Assembly (NCBI GenBank): GCA_023336875.1
Contig: JAMBLH010000293.1
Span: 1 to 5,122, forward strand
Reading direction: 5' to 3'
DNA from: Actinomycetes bacterium
Lineage (GTDB): Bacteria; Actinomycetota; Acidimicrobiia; Spongiisociales; UBA5794
Length of the DNA stretch: 5,122 nt
Shown piece after piece: positions 1 to 5,122 of the stretch (positions are counted from its first letter, which is position 1; every line of letters begins with the position of its first letter). Both the position numbers and the translations under genes were made by a program. The notes below the pieces were generated by a model that did no database searches, had not been told where the DNA came from, and was given only the letters and a program-made list of their open reading frames with translations.

Positions 1-1133
1 GCCACCACAATCTCCACGCCGCGCTCCTTCCACAGATTGATCGCGCGCGCAATGGACTCTGGATCGCCTGGGACGGCGTCGAGCGAGCGGATCTCGTATC
101 CATCGTCACCGGGGCCCGATGGTTGCGGAGGCGCCTCAACCAAACGGTCCGAGACTGCATCGGTATCGAGCGGGAGATACAGCGGAGGATGTGCTCCCCC
201 TTCAGGTCCTTCGGAACCCCATGTGTCGGAGAGCGCCACGGCAAGGTCTTCTTCTTCTGCAATGAGAGATTCAGCTCGTGCCGCACACCTCACCGGGTCG
301 AACAGAACCACAGGAACACCATCGGTCGCGTCGAGGATTGTTGACGGCCGCGCAAGCCACGGCAGCCATGACTCCATGCCTTGGAACGAGATCTGGTTCG
401 CGATGCGGTCCCATGTATCTGCTGCCCACGGCGCGTCGGCCAGGAGTTCCTTGGCCCGACCCGCGAGGTCGGAGTCGATGATGACCTCGCGCGCCGGATA
501 CACCGCGATCGCATCAACAGCATCCTCCGAGCGTTGGGAATTAGCCGAGTACGATCGGATCTCCTCGAGATCGTCTCCCCAGAAGTCGAGTCTGTAGGGA
601 CCAACGGTGGTCGGAGGAAATACATCGACGATTCCGCCACGCACAGCCATGTCCCCACGAGCTTCGGCTCGGTCGACTCGTGAGTAGCCGAGATCGACCA
701 GGTTCGCCACGAGATCTGAGAAGTCGTAGCGATCCCCCTGCCTGAGCACCAAGGGCTCAACTCGGGTCGGCGACAGCCTCTGGATCACAGCACGAACTGA
801 CGCAACCACCACCAGCGGAGCCTTCAGCGTGAGACGATGTCGCGCCTCGACACGCGCCGCCATCGTCACGATGTTCGGTGAGACGTGTTCGAACGGAAGC
901 GTCTCCCATGCAGGGAGTTGGAGCACATCGTCTGTGAAGATCGCCACATCCTCGACAAGATCCTCAGCCTCGCGCTCCCCCGCAACCACCACAAGCACAG
1001 GCCTCCCAAGCCGTTTTGCCATGGCAGCAACGACATAGGCGCGCGCGGACGGCGCAACAACCACTCGACCGGGGAGGGGTGGGTCGAGGTCGCGACGCCA
1101 GCGGTCAAGAAGAACACTCAGCGGTGCGGACAC
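1..1133 (-). CDS. mfd: Transcription-repair coupling factor Mfd, N-terminal part (cut by the window edge)
   Basis: Mfd is an ATP-dependent DNA translocase that removes stalled RNA polymerase from lesions and recruits UvrA for nucleotide excision repair in the cytoplasm. The window holds about 377 codons of a protein usually near 1150-1230 residues long. This covers the UvrB-like N-terminal domains that contact UvrA; the RNA polymerase-binding and translocase domains lie beyond the edge. The frame is open throughout. Typical Mfd motifs are visible, counted from a TTG at 1139: LPAWETLPFEHVSPN near residues 75-89, GYSRVDRAEARGDMAVRGGI near 151-170, DVFPPTTVGPYRLDFWGDD near 172-190, and SQRS near 201-204. 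No ATG exists between the in-frame stop upstream and the conserved sequence. TTG 1139 and GTG 1133 are the only plausible starts, and neither has a clear ribosome site. GTG is preferred because a TANNNT element at 1141-1146 would place the transcript start beside it. The family assignment is very secure; the exact start is not. Confidence 0.96.
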   Translation of the reverse strand, partial: MSAPLSVLLDRWRRDLDPPLPGRVVVAPSARAYVVAAMAKRLGRPVLVVVAGEREAEDLVEDVAIFTDDVLQLPAWETLPFEHVSPNIVTMAARVEARHRLTLKAPLVVVASVRAVIQRLSPTRVEPLVLRQGDRYDFSDLVANLVDLGYSRVDRAEARGDMAVRGGIVDVFPPTTVGPYRLDFWGDDLEEIRSYSANSQRSEDAVDAIAVYPAREVIIDSDLAGRAKELLADAPWAADTWDRIANQISFQGMESWLPWLARPSTILDATDGVPVVLFDPVRCAARAESLIAEEEDLAVALSDTWGSEGPEGGAHPPLYLPLDTDAVSDRLVEAPPQPSGPGDDGYEIRSLDAVPGDPESIARAINLWKERGVEIVV

Positions 1134-1170
1134 TGCCAACAGGCTACCGCTGTCCGGTGTCAGGTATCAG
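1131..1170 (-). promoter_or_regulatory. Possible mfd promoter, weak, maybe leaderless
   Basis: On the minus strand, CTGATA (1165-1170, four of six matches to TTGACA) and TAGCCT (1141-1146, matching TANNNT) are separated by 18 bases. A start seven bases past the -10 would fall at about 1134, next to the GTG at 1133. No Shine-Dalgarno sequence precedes GTG 1133 or TTG 1139, so leaderless translation is an inference that fits. The -35 candidate lies inside the 12-base repeat described at 1159-1170. Both boxes are imperfect, so confidence is low. Confidence 0.3.
1159..1170. repeat. 12-base direct repeat, left copy
   Basis: GTCAGGTATCAG is identical to 2506-2517 and in the same orientation. The two copies lie in the only non-coding stretches on either side of the DUF222-HNH gene, and the left copy sits between that gene and mfd. 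The pair could be a target duplication, a recombination scar or a shared regulatory word. The identity is directly visible; its cause is inference. Confidence 0.6.
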
Positions 1171-1200
1171 GACGATGGCGAAGAACGTCCCAGTAGTCCG

Positions 1201-1216
1201 GCCCCCGTAGTGGGGC
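1201..1216 (-). terminator. Possible terminator hairpin after the DUF222-HNH gene
   Basis: A perfect 5-bp stem (GCCCC/GGGGC) with a 6-base loop lies one base beyond the TGA of the HNH gene. The run after it on the minus strand is not T-rich, so this is a weak intrinsic terminator at best. Its arm is part of a 9-base repeat, GTAGTGGGG, at 1207-1215 and 1221-1229. The second copy lies inside the last codons of the HNH gene. Confidence 0.3.
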
Positions 1217-1217
1217 G

Positions 1218-2444
1218 TCAGTAGTGGGGTGGCGATCGTTCTTGTTTGTGGGTGGCTGTGTGGTGTGTGCGGCAGAGGAGTTGGGTGTTGGCGAGGCTGG
1301 TTTCTCCTCCGTCTGCCCAGTGGATGATGTGGTGTGCGTCACACCATGACACGGGTGCTCCGCATCCCTGCCATACACAGCCCTGGTCGCGTTGTTCAAG
1401 AGCCCTGCGCAGCGCTGATGGGATAGTGCGGGTCTTCCTACCGACATCCAACGGTTCTGAGTCTGATCCCAACACCATGGGGATGATGCCTGCGTCACAG
1501 GTGATGCGACGCATTGTTTCAGGTGTCACGGGCGCACCGTTGATCTCTGCAAGACGCTCCACGTGTCCTTTGAGGACGTCGTAGTCAAGGGTGATGGTGA
1601 CATGGGGCCGTTCACCACCTGAGGTGACTGTGTCAGTGTTGTGGGTGAGGTAGAACGAACAGATGTCGCCAAGGGCATCAGCACGACGCTGAGCGGGAGT
1701 CCGCCAGTCATCTGTATCCAGGAATGTGGGGTTCACCCTGGCGTCAATAGCTGTTGTGAGGGTGTGGAAGATCTCTGGGGTAAGGGTGCCCCTTACGTCC
1801 CCCATCCCTTCCATCATCTCAGCCAGATACAGACTCCGCAACCGATCGCGACGTTCAGTGTCCTTGAGTACCTCGGGGTAGGCAACCTGTTGCTCCCAAT
1901 GGCCGATGGCTTTCCTGAGGTCGGTGGATGAGAGATACGTCGCAACATCACCAAACGCGGGTTCATGGTCCTGGAATGCACCTGGGTGTCGTGCCGATGC
2001 CTGAGAGAGGAGCTGTACCGAGCGTGGAGGGACTCGACCCGCAAGTGCGTTGGTAGTCACGGTGGGCATGTGGGTCATTGCACGAGCCGTCTTAACCGTC
2101 CCAGACGCCTCGGCTCCCGTCATCTGGCAATATTTCTTCAACCAGCCCGTGGTCGTCAACCCGTGATCGAGGCGAGGAACGTCACGGCGTTCCAGCTCGC
2201 GGACCTGTAACGCAAAGCGGGCATGGGCAGCGTTGATAGAGGAACGCAGCTCAATGGTGGCTTTGTCCAACACGTCGTCAGACATGGCATCAAGATGTTC
2301 CTCGAATGCTTCGAGTTTCTGGAATGTGTTGGGGCGATCGGAATAGGCAACAGGCTCACTGGGAAGTTGGGGAAGACCGGCAACCGGGGTGTTGCCGTTA
2401 TGTGAACCCATCACCCGACCATCAGCCGGGTATAGGTTGTTCAT
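1218..2444 (-). CDS. DUF222 / 13E12-type HNH endonuclease family protein
   Basis: This 408-residue cytoplasmic protein has a helical DUF222 region (about residues 40-290) followed by a C-terminal HNH treble-clef domain (about 345-400). Zinc-site cysteines are visible at C356 and C361, with C368 and C391 as further candidates. The HNH core is DAHH (369-372), IIHW (373-376), N386 and HH (394-395), so the catalytic set appears intact. The family is abundant in actinobacterial genomes (REP13E12 of mycobacteria) and predicted to cut DNA; its biological role is unsettled. Only 13 residues follow the final HH. Many relatives carry a longer tail, so the C-terminus may be trimmed. ATG 2444 is chosen because the promoter places transcription start exactly there; GGAG lies only two bases upstream, too close for normal ribosome-site use. 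A LexA box overlaps the promoter, so induction by DNA damage is expected. The gene is flanked by 12-base direct repeats, which suggests a mobile or inserted module. Confidence 0.93.
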   Translation of the reverse strand: MNNLYPADGRVMGSHNGNTPVAGLPQLPSEPVAYSDRPNTFQKLEAFEEHLDAMSDDVLDKATIELRSSINAAHARFALQVRELERRDVPRLDHGLTTTGWLKKYCQMTGAEASGTVKTARAMTHMPTVTTNALAGRVPPRSVQLLSQASARHPGAFQDHEPAFGDVATYLSSTDLRKAIGHWEQQVAYPEVLKDTERRDRLRSLYLAEMMEGMGDVRGTLTPEIFHTLTTAIDARVNPTFLDTDDWRTPAQRRADALGDICSFYLTHNTDTVTSGGERPHVTITLDYDVLKGHVERLAEINGAPVTPETMRRITCDAGIIPMVLGSDSEPLDVGRKTRTIPSALRRALEQRDQGCVWQGCGAPVSWCDAHHIIHWADGGETSLANTQLLCRTHHTATHKQERSPPHY

Positions 2445-2478
2445 ATCTCCAATCTATCGAACATACGTTCGATGTCAA
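2445..2478 (-). promoter_or_regulatory. Promoter of the DUF222-HNH gene, predicted leaderless
   Basis: On the minus strand a perfect -35 TTGACA (2473-2478) is followed by a 16-base spacer and a -10 TAGATT (2451-2456, four of six matches). Six bases separate the -10 from ATG 2444. Counting the last -10 base as -7 places +1 on the A of the ATG. This predicts a leaderless mRNA, which is common in actinobacteria. The start site is inferred, not seen. Confidence 0.75.
2458..2471. promoter_or_regulatory. LexA operator (SOS/Cheo box)
   Basis: The core CGAAC-ATAC-GTTCG matches the Gram-positive/actinobacterial LexA consensus CGAACRNRYGTTCG at every position. The symmetry extends to seven bases per arm (ATCGAAC/GTTCGAT, 2456-2473). 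The operator occupies the spacer between -35 and -10, so bound LexA would block RNA polymerase. Several mycobacterial 13E12-family genes are reported in the LexA regulon, which agrees with this placement. Confidence 0.88.
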
Positions 2479-2491
2479 GTGGTTTCTCCCT

Positions 2492-2517
2492 GGCAGCTAT
2501 CAGCAGTCAGGTATCAG
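2492..2517. repeat. 12-base direct repeat, right copy, with an imperfect local duplicate
   Basis: GTCAGGTATCAG at 2506-2517 is identical to 1159-1170, about 1.35 kb away. Right beside it, GGCAGCTATCAG at 2492-2503 matches it at 10 of 12 positions with a 14-base period. Both lie upstream of the -35 box of the HNH gene. They may mark the edge of an inserted segment or be a protein-binding word; the sequence does not decide between these. Confidence 0.55.
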
Positions 2518-2528
2518 CAAGAAGCAGT

Positions 2529-2545
2529 GCTGGGTCACTCCCAGC
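2529..2545 (-). terminator. Hairpin overlapping the stop codon of the propeller gene
   Basis: A perfect 6-bp stem (GCTGGG/CCCAGC) encloses a 5-base loop, AGTGA on the minus strand, that contains the TGA stop of the propeller gene. The following minus-strand bases (ACTGCTTCTTG) are only mildly T-rich. It may end the VOC-propeller transcript ahead of the separately regulated HNH gene, but a hairpin inside the translated end is unusual for a terminator. Confidence 0.35.
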
Positions 2546-4178
2546 CGAATGGGGAGTTGACGCCTGATGAGAAGAACGAGACCACTTCGTCGGCCTGGCT
2601 GCACGATTCTGTGAAACCGAGTTCCATCCATTCCGAGCACGGGGCCTCCCATACGGCCCACAGGTCGTATCTGCCTGCGGGAATCCCGTCGGGGAAGTCG
2701 TGAACGAACCACTCACAGTTCTGTGGTTCGCTCTGTGTCCTATATGTCGGTCCACATTCGTCCGTAGTACCACGAAGCACAAAGTCAGATGTGAACCGGA
2801 ACGTCTGCCCCAGTTCAAACCCACCATCGGGGAGTGTGGGACCGCTCCGTCGCGTGAGGTACATAACAACGTCGAAGTCATCGCCAAGCGCCTCGGTACC
2901 GTTGTTGATGAACCCATGACGCACGTAAAAAGGCTCATCGGCCTCCGGGCCCTCCACATGAATCGCCGGATTGTCGCCACTCACTGCAACAGCGTCTCGA
3001 AAGCATTCCGGCACGCATAGCTCGTAGAGGAAGTCGAGACGCGGGCTGGAAGGCAATTCGTCCACCATCCCAAGCGGCTGGCGCGCACGACCCTCGTCAC
3101 CGGGAAGTGCCCCGACCAGATCCAGAGGCGTCGTGTCCGGGGCCGCGTTGGCACCGGACGCGTCAATCGACGCTGGGTCGATGCGGAGAATCTTGTTGTC
3201 TGCCGCACTTGAGATGTAGAGGATGCCCGATGGCGCAACGGCCAAGCCCTCGACCTGAAAATACTGATCGCCAATCGCCGTGGGAACCCCCTGCTCATCG
3301 ATGGACCAGACGGTGAAGTCGCCACCACCGGCGGAATAGAGCGTTCCGGATTTGTCGAACGCCAGTGCCCTCTGCCCCGCGAGGCTTGCAAATAGACGCG
3401 AGTTCACCGAGCCATCATCACGCAACTTGATCACCCAAACGCCGTCACGAGCGTTCGCTACAAAGAGGTCGCCATTTGGGCCGAATTCGATGTCCGCTGC
3501 ACTGTGACCTGGCACCGTGGCGATCCAGACAGGTAGCTCGCCGGTTCCATCCGGGCGGATAGCGACCTTCGAGATTCGAATTCCCTCCTCTGCGTCGTCC
3601 GCCACGTAGAGGTCACCATTGGCGTCGACAGCCAACCCTTCCGGATCATCAAAGCCATGCGCGAAAGGTTCGGCCGCACCGCCATCTCTCACGCTGTACA
3701 CCGTGTTATCACCACTGATGAACAACACTCCGTCGTCGGACACTGCCAGCCCCTCCGCATCGGGAATGCCGGATGCAACGATCGTCCACTCACTTGCATG
3801 CAAGCTGGTCCGGATGATGGCGGTACGAACCCTCTCGCCCGCGGTTTCCGACACGAACAGCACACCACTTGCATCGATGACCAGATCATTCGGTGTCTCA
3901 AAACCACCCCACACACCAATATCGACGAGGAAAGGGGACTCGATTGATTCTGTTGCCGGCGGAGTCGCATCCTGTGCGATCACCGTTGTAACGGTGAGAG
4001 GATCCCATATTGGTTCTGGAGCGTCGGACGTAGTGGAGGTCAATAGCCAGCCGACAAGCAATAGGAGGAACAGAATCGCCGCCAATCCCAACCGTCTGAA
4101 GCTTCTTCGCTGGCCAAGTCCTGAATTCTCCCGTTGGGGACCGAAATCCGGGTCAATCGTGATCTGATCGTCTGCCAC
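2535..4178 (-). CDS. Membrane-anchored NHL/SMP-30-like beta-propeller protein with a Cys-containing C-terminal domain
   Basis: This 547-residue protein has four visible parts. A short cytoplasmic N-terminus with arginines at 24, 25, 28 and 29 leads into one membrane helix (about residues 30-47), predicting an outside C-terminus; no lipobox cysteine is present. A Thr/Pro-rich linker follows to about 85. Residues 95-335 hold six propeller-type units of the pattern G-L-A-V-D-x-x-G-x-L-Y-V (near 98, 143, 181, 229, 271 and 311), resembling NHL, SMP-30 or Vgb propellers. The last part (about 380-547) looks beta-rich and contains all six cysteines (388, 392, 475, 488, 514, 526), which suggests up to three disulfides outside the membrane. 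NNGTEALG near 425-432 recalls CARDB-like adhesion modules. The start is GTG 4178, with GGAGG five bases upstream at 4184-4188. The gene lies 13 bases after the VOC gene, probably co-transcribed. No catalytic site is evident; ligand or substrate binding, or a surface lactonase-like role, remains a guess. Confidence 0.85.
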   Translation of the reverse strand: MADDQITIDPDFGPQRENSGLGQRRSFRRLGLAAILFLLLLVGWLLTSTTSDAPEPIWDPLTVTTVIAQDATPPATESIESPFLVDIGVWGGFETPNDLVIDASGVLFVSETAGERVRTAIIRTSLHASEWTIVASGIPDAEGLAVSDDGVLFISGDNTVYSVRDGGAAEPFAHGFDDPEGLAVDANGDLYVADDAEEGIRISKVAIRPDGTGELPVWIATVPGHSAADIEFGPNGDLFVANARDGVWVIKLRDDGSVNSRLFASLAGQRALAFDKSGTLYSAGGGDFTVWSIDEQGVPTAIGDQYFQVEGLAVAPSGILYISSAADNKILRIDPASIDASGANAAPDTTPLDLVGALPGDEGRARQPLGMVDELPSSPRLDFLYELCVPECFRDAVAVSGDNPAIHVEGPEADEPFYVRHGFINNGTEALGDDFDVVMYLTRRSGPTLPDGGFELGQTFRFTSDFVLRGTTDECGPTYRTQSEPQNCEWFVHDFPDGIPAGRYDLWAVWEAPCSEWMELGFTESCSQADEVVSFFSSGVNSPFGWE

Positions 4179-4183
4179 GTTCG

Positions 4184-4188
4184 CCTCC
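4184..4188 (-). promoter_or_regulatory. Ribosome binding site for the propeller gene
   Basis: GGAGG on the minus strand lies five bases before GTG 4178 and inside the 13-base gap after the VOC stop. It settles the GTG start and supports translation from a shared mRNA. Confidence 0.75.
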
Positions 4189-4191
4189 GGG

Positions 4192-4614
4192 TCAGGCGGA
4201 GCCGATAGCGAGGATGTTCCCTTCGGAGTCCTTGAACCACGCCGTCTTCTCGCCGTCGGGTGATATCAGGACGCCATTGCGAAAGTACGGCGTGCCGTTC
4301 TCCTCGCTGAACTGCTCGATGTCGTACTCCTCAAACACCACGCCGTTGGCGACGAGCTCGGCATGGGCAGCATCGAAGTCGCTTGCCACGAGCCGTGCCG
4401 CTGTCGCGAGGTTCTTCCCCGCGTGCGGTGATTCATAGACTCCGAACGTGGCAGTACCGGTGTCATAAAGAAGCTCTGAGTCGGATGGTTCAGCCTCGGG
4501 ATCGAGAGGATCGCCTCCAACGGTCACCGGATCCAGCCCAAGCTTCTCCTTGTACCAGGCCCTCGCTCGCTGGATATCGATCGCGGGCAGTTCAGGGTGG
4601 ATCGTGAATTCCAT
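4192..4614 (-). CDS. VOC superfamily (glyoxalase/bleomycin-resistance/dioxygenase fold) protein
   Basis: This 140-residue cytoplasmic protein consists of two beta-alpha-beta-beta-beta halves. The first opens with LPAIDIQRARAWYKEKLGL (9-27), the usual strand-helix pair of the family. ELLYDTG (47-53) and TFGVYESPHAG (56-66) form its later strands. The second half starts near ATAARLVASDFDAAHAEL (70-87) and ends with AWFKDSEGNILAI (125-137), where E131 sits at the common metal-ligand position. The usual first-strand histidine ligand is not seen at the expected place, so metal-dependent chemistry is uncertain. Many actinobacterial relatives are annotated only as VOC family protein. Possible roles include binding or modifying a small molecule, or resistance to one; no substrate can be named. 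ATG 4614 has a strong GGAGGAGG ribosome site. The propeller gene follows after 13 bases. Confidence 0.9.
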   Translation of the reverse strand: MEFTIHPELPAIDIQRARAWYKEKLGLDPVTVGGDPLDPEAEPSDSELLYDTGTATFGVYESPHAGKNLATAARLVASDFDAAHAELVANGVVFEEYDIEQFSEENGTPYFRNGVLISPDGEKTAWFKDSEGNILAIGSA

Positions 4615-4930
4615 CGTGCCTCCTCCATTGAATCATAGAAGATGGCCTAGATTCGTACGACGCACAATCCTGGCTACGCGCGTCAAACGGTCCAGTTGAC
4701 GAGCAGATCCAGATAGCCGGGCACGGTCTCCCTGAGCGTTCGCCGAACCCATAGCAGCTCTCCCTCAATGTCTCAAAATCACAGTTGCGGAGATCGCTCG
4801 CTTCACAGGCCCCATGAGGGCAGTGAGCATCATCGAAGGGGCGAGCATGCGTGCCACTTTGGGCACGTAGATCCGAGTTGGGATTCCTTCCTTTTGATGC
4901 GAGTGAACCAGAAGCGCCCGGCGTTGATTG
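4615..4930. other. Gap of about 316 bases with no secure gene; possible minus-strand remnants
   Basis: No tRNA, IS end or strong terminator is seen. A minus-strand frame reads PSMMLTALMGPVKRAISATV and stops at 4765-4767. A second, offset frame open from 4772 reads ELLWVRRTLRETVPGYLDLL and ends at 4683-4685, with no usual start codon. Both show GC-rich third positions (about three quarters by hand count), which is more gene-like than chance, so a frameshifted relic is possible. A third reading is a 39-codon ORF, 4752-4633, starting MGSANAQGDRARLSG. It has a good ribosome site (GAGGGAGAG, five bases upstream) but poor third-position GC. CGTCAA (4681-4686) and TTGACG (4696-4701) form a 6-base inverted repeat. 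None of these is a firm call. Confidence 0.35.
4618..4626 (-). promoter_or_regulatory. Ribosome binding site for the VOC gene
   Basis: A GGAGGAGG run on the minus strand lies about four bases upstream of ATG 4614 and is close to ideal anti-16S pairing, so the start is secure. A TATGAT hexamer lies a few bases further upstream (minus strand, near 4632-4637) but has no convincing -35 partner, so no promoter is called. Confidence 0.75.
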
Positions 4931-5065
4931 TCAGTGTCCGAAGGTGTTGTCGAGAGACTGGTTGGTCTGCGGCGCCTTCTTGGCCTTCTTGGCAAGACGC
5001 TTCTCCTTGAGAGTCTTCTCAGCAACCTTCTTTGAACTCTTGCCACCCTTGTCCTTGTTCGCCAT
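4931..5065 (-). CDS. Small lysine-rich basic protein (44 residues), function unknown
   Basis: The 44-residue product starts MANKDKGGKSSKKVAEKTLK and ends NTFGH. About a third of its residues are lysine, concentrated in residues 4-30; residues 12-31 could form a basic helix, and the tail from 32 is neutral. There is no signal peptide or membrane segment, so it should be cytoplasmic. Very similar tiny MANKDKGG-type proteins are common in actinobacteria and annotated as hypothetical; nucleic-acid or ribosome binding would suit the charge but is inference. ATG 5065 has a perfect AGGAGG five bases upstream (5071-5076), and the frame is clean to TGA. It is short enough that automatic gene callers may miss it. 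It is a separate unit, with over 300 bases to the VOC gene. Confidence 0.8.
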   Translation of the reverse strand: MANKDKGGKSSKKVAEKTLKEKRLAKKAKKAPQTNQSLDNTFGH

Positions 5066-5070
5066 CGGAG

Positions 5071-5076
5071 CCTCCT
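5071..5076 (-). promoter_or_regulatory. Ribosome binding site for the 44-residue protein
   Basis: A full AGGAGG on the minus strand lies five bases before ATG 5065 and is the main support that this very short frame is translated. A GATACT hexamer at 5108-5113 (minus strand) could be its -10 element; any -35 would lie beyond the window, so no promoter is called. Confidence 0.75.
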
Positions 5077-5122
5077 GACTGGCGACCGGAGTGGTAACCG
5101 TGGAACCAGTATCTCACACCAC

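Noticed and set aside
37..597. Plus-strand open frame of 186 codons opposite mfd
   Set aside because: It is Ser/Arg-rich low-complexity sequence, antisense to a clearly conserved Mfd frame, with no ribosome site.
1160..1498. Minus-strand 112-codon frame across the end of the HNH gene
   Set aside because: It is a shadow of the HNH frame; its extension past the HNH stop was considered as a frameshifted tail but shows no recognisable family ending.
2507..2980. Minus-strand 157-codon frame within the propeller gene
   Set aside because: This out-of-frame shadow is Arg/Ser-rich, while the main frame carries the conserved cysteines and beta pattern.
3619..4167. Plus-strand open frame of 182 codons opposite the propeller gene
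   Set aside because: It is antisense to a frame with clear propeller repeats; its composition is Ser/Thr-rich without domain features.
4681..4701. Inverted repeat CGTCAA/TTGACG as a terminator, or TTGACG as a -35 box
   Set aside because: The stem is only six bases with no T-run, and no acceptable -10 lies 16-19 bases downstream of TTGACG.
4765..5046. Minus-strand 93-codon frame covering the 44-residue gene and the gap
   Set aside because: Its first half is an out-of-frame Arg-rich shadow of the lysine-rich gene with no ribosome site; only its second half is kept, as part of the possible relic.
1..5122. CRISPR array, tRNA, rRNA or insertion sequence
   Set aside because: No regularly spaced repeats, cloverleaf-like segment, transposase frame or long terminal inverted repeats were seen on either strand.

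Overview
The window carries five protein genes or gene parts, all on the minus strand, in a GC-rich bacterial genome. Three points suggest Actinomycetota: a DUF222-HNH (13E12-type) protein, an actinobacterial-style LexA box, and a tiny lysine-rich MANKDKGG-type protein. Acidimicrobiia or a related uncultured lineage would fit, but this rests on gene flavour and not on any marker comparison.

Reading in the direction of transcription, from high to low coordinates, the layout is as follows. (1) 5065-4931 encodes a 44-residue basic protein with a perfect AGGAGG ribosome site. (2) 4930-4615 is a gap of about 316 bases with no secure gene; it holds possible short coding remnants. (3) 4614-4192 encodes a VOC (glyoxalase/bleomycin-resistance fold) protein. 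(4) 4178-2535 encodes a membrane-anchored, extracytoplasmic beta-propeller protein with a cysteine-containing C-terminal domain. It lies 13 bases after the VOC gene and is probably in the same operon. (5) 2444-1218 encodes a DUF222-HNH nuclease-like protein under its own LexA-controlled promoter. (6) 1133-1 is the N-terminal third of Mfd, the transcription-repair coupling factor, running off the left edge.

The most interesting part is the nuclease cassette. A perfect LexA/Cheo-type box (CGAAC-N4-GTTCG) fills the spacer of a strong promoter (TTGACA, 16 bases, TAGATT). The predicted transcription start falls on the A of the ATG, which implies a leaderless, DNA-damage-induced transcript. The cassette is bordered on both sides by an identical 12-base direct repeat (2506-2517 and 1159-1170). 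The left copy lies in the short leader of mfd and overlaps its possible -35 element. This looks like a 1.34-kb module that entered between the propeller gene and mfd, although shared regulation could also explain the repeat.

The VOC and propeller genes share no obvious function with the repair genes. The propeller protein is not recognised beyond its fold.
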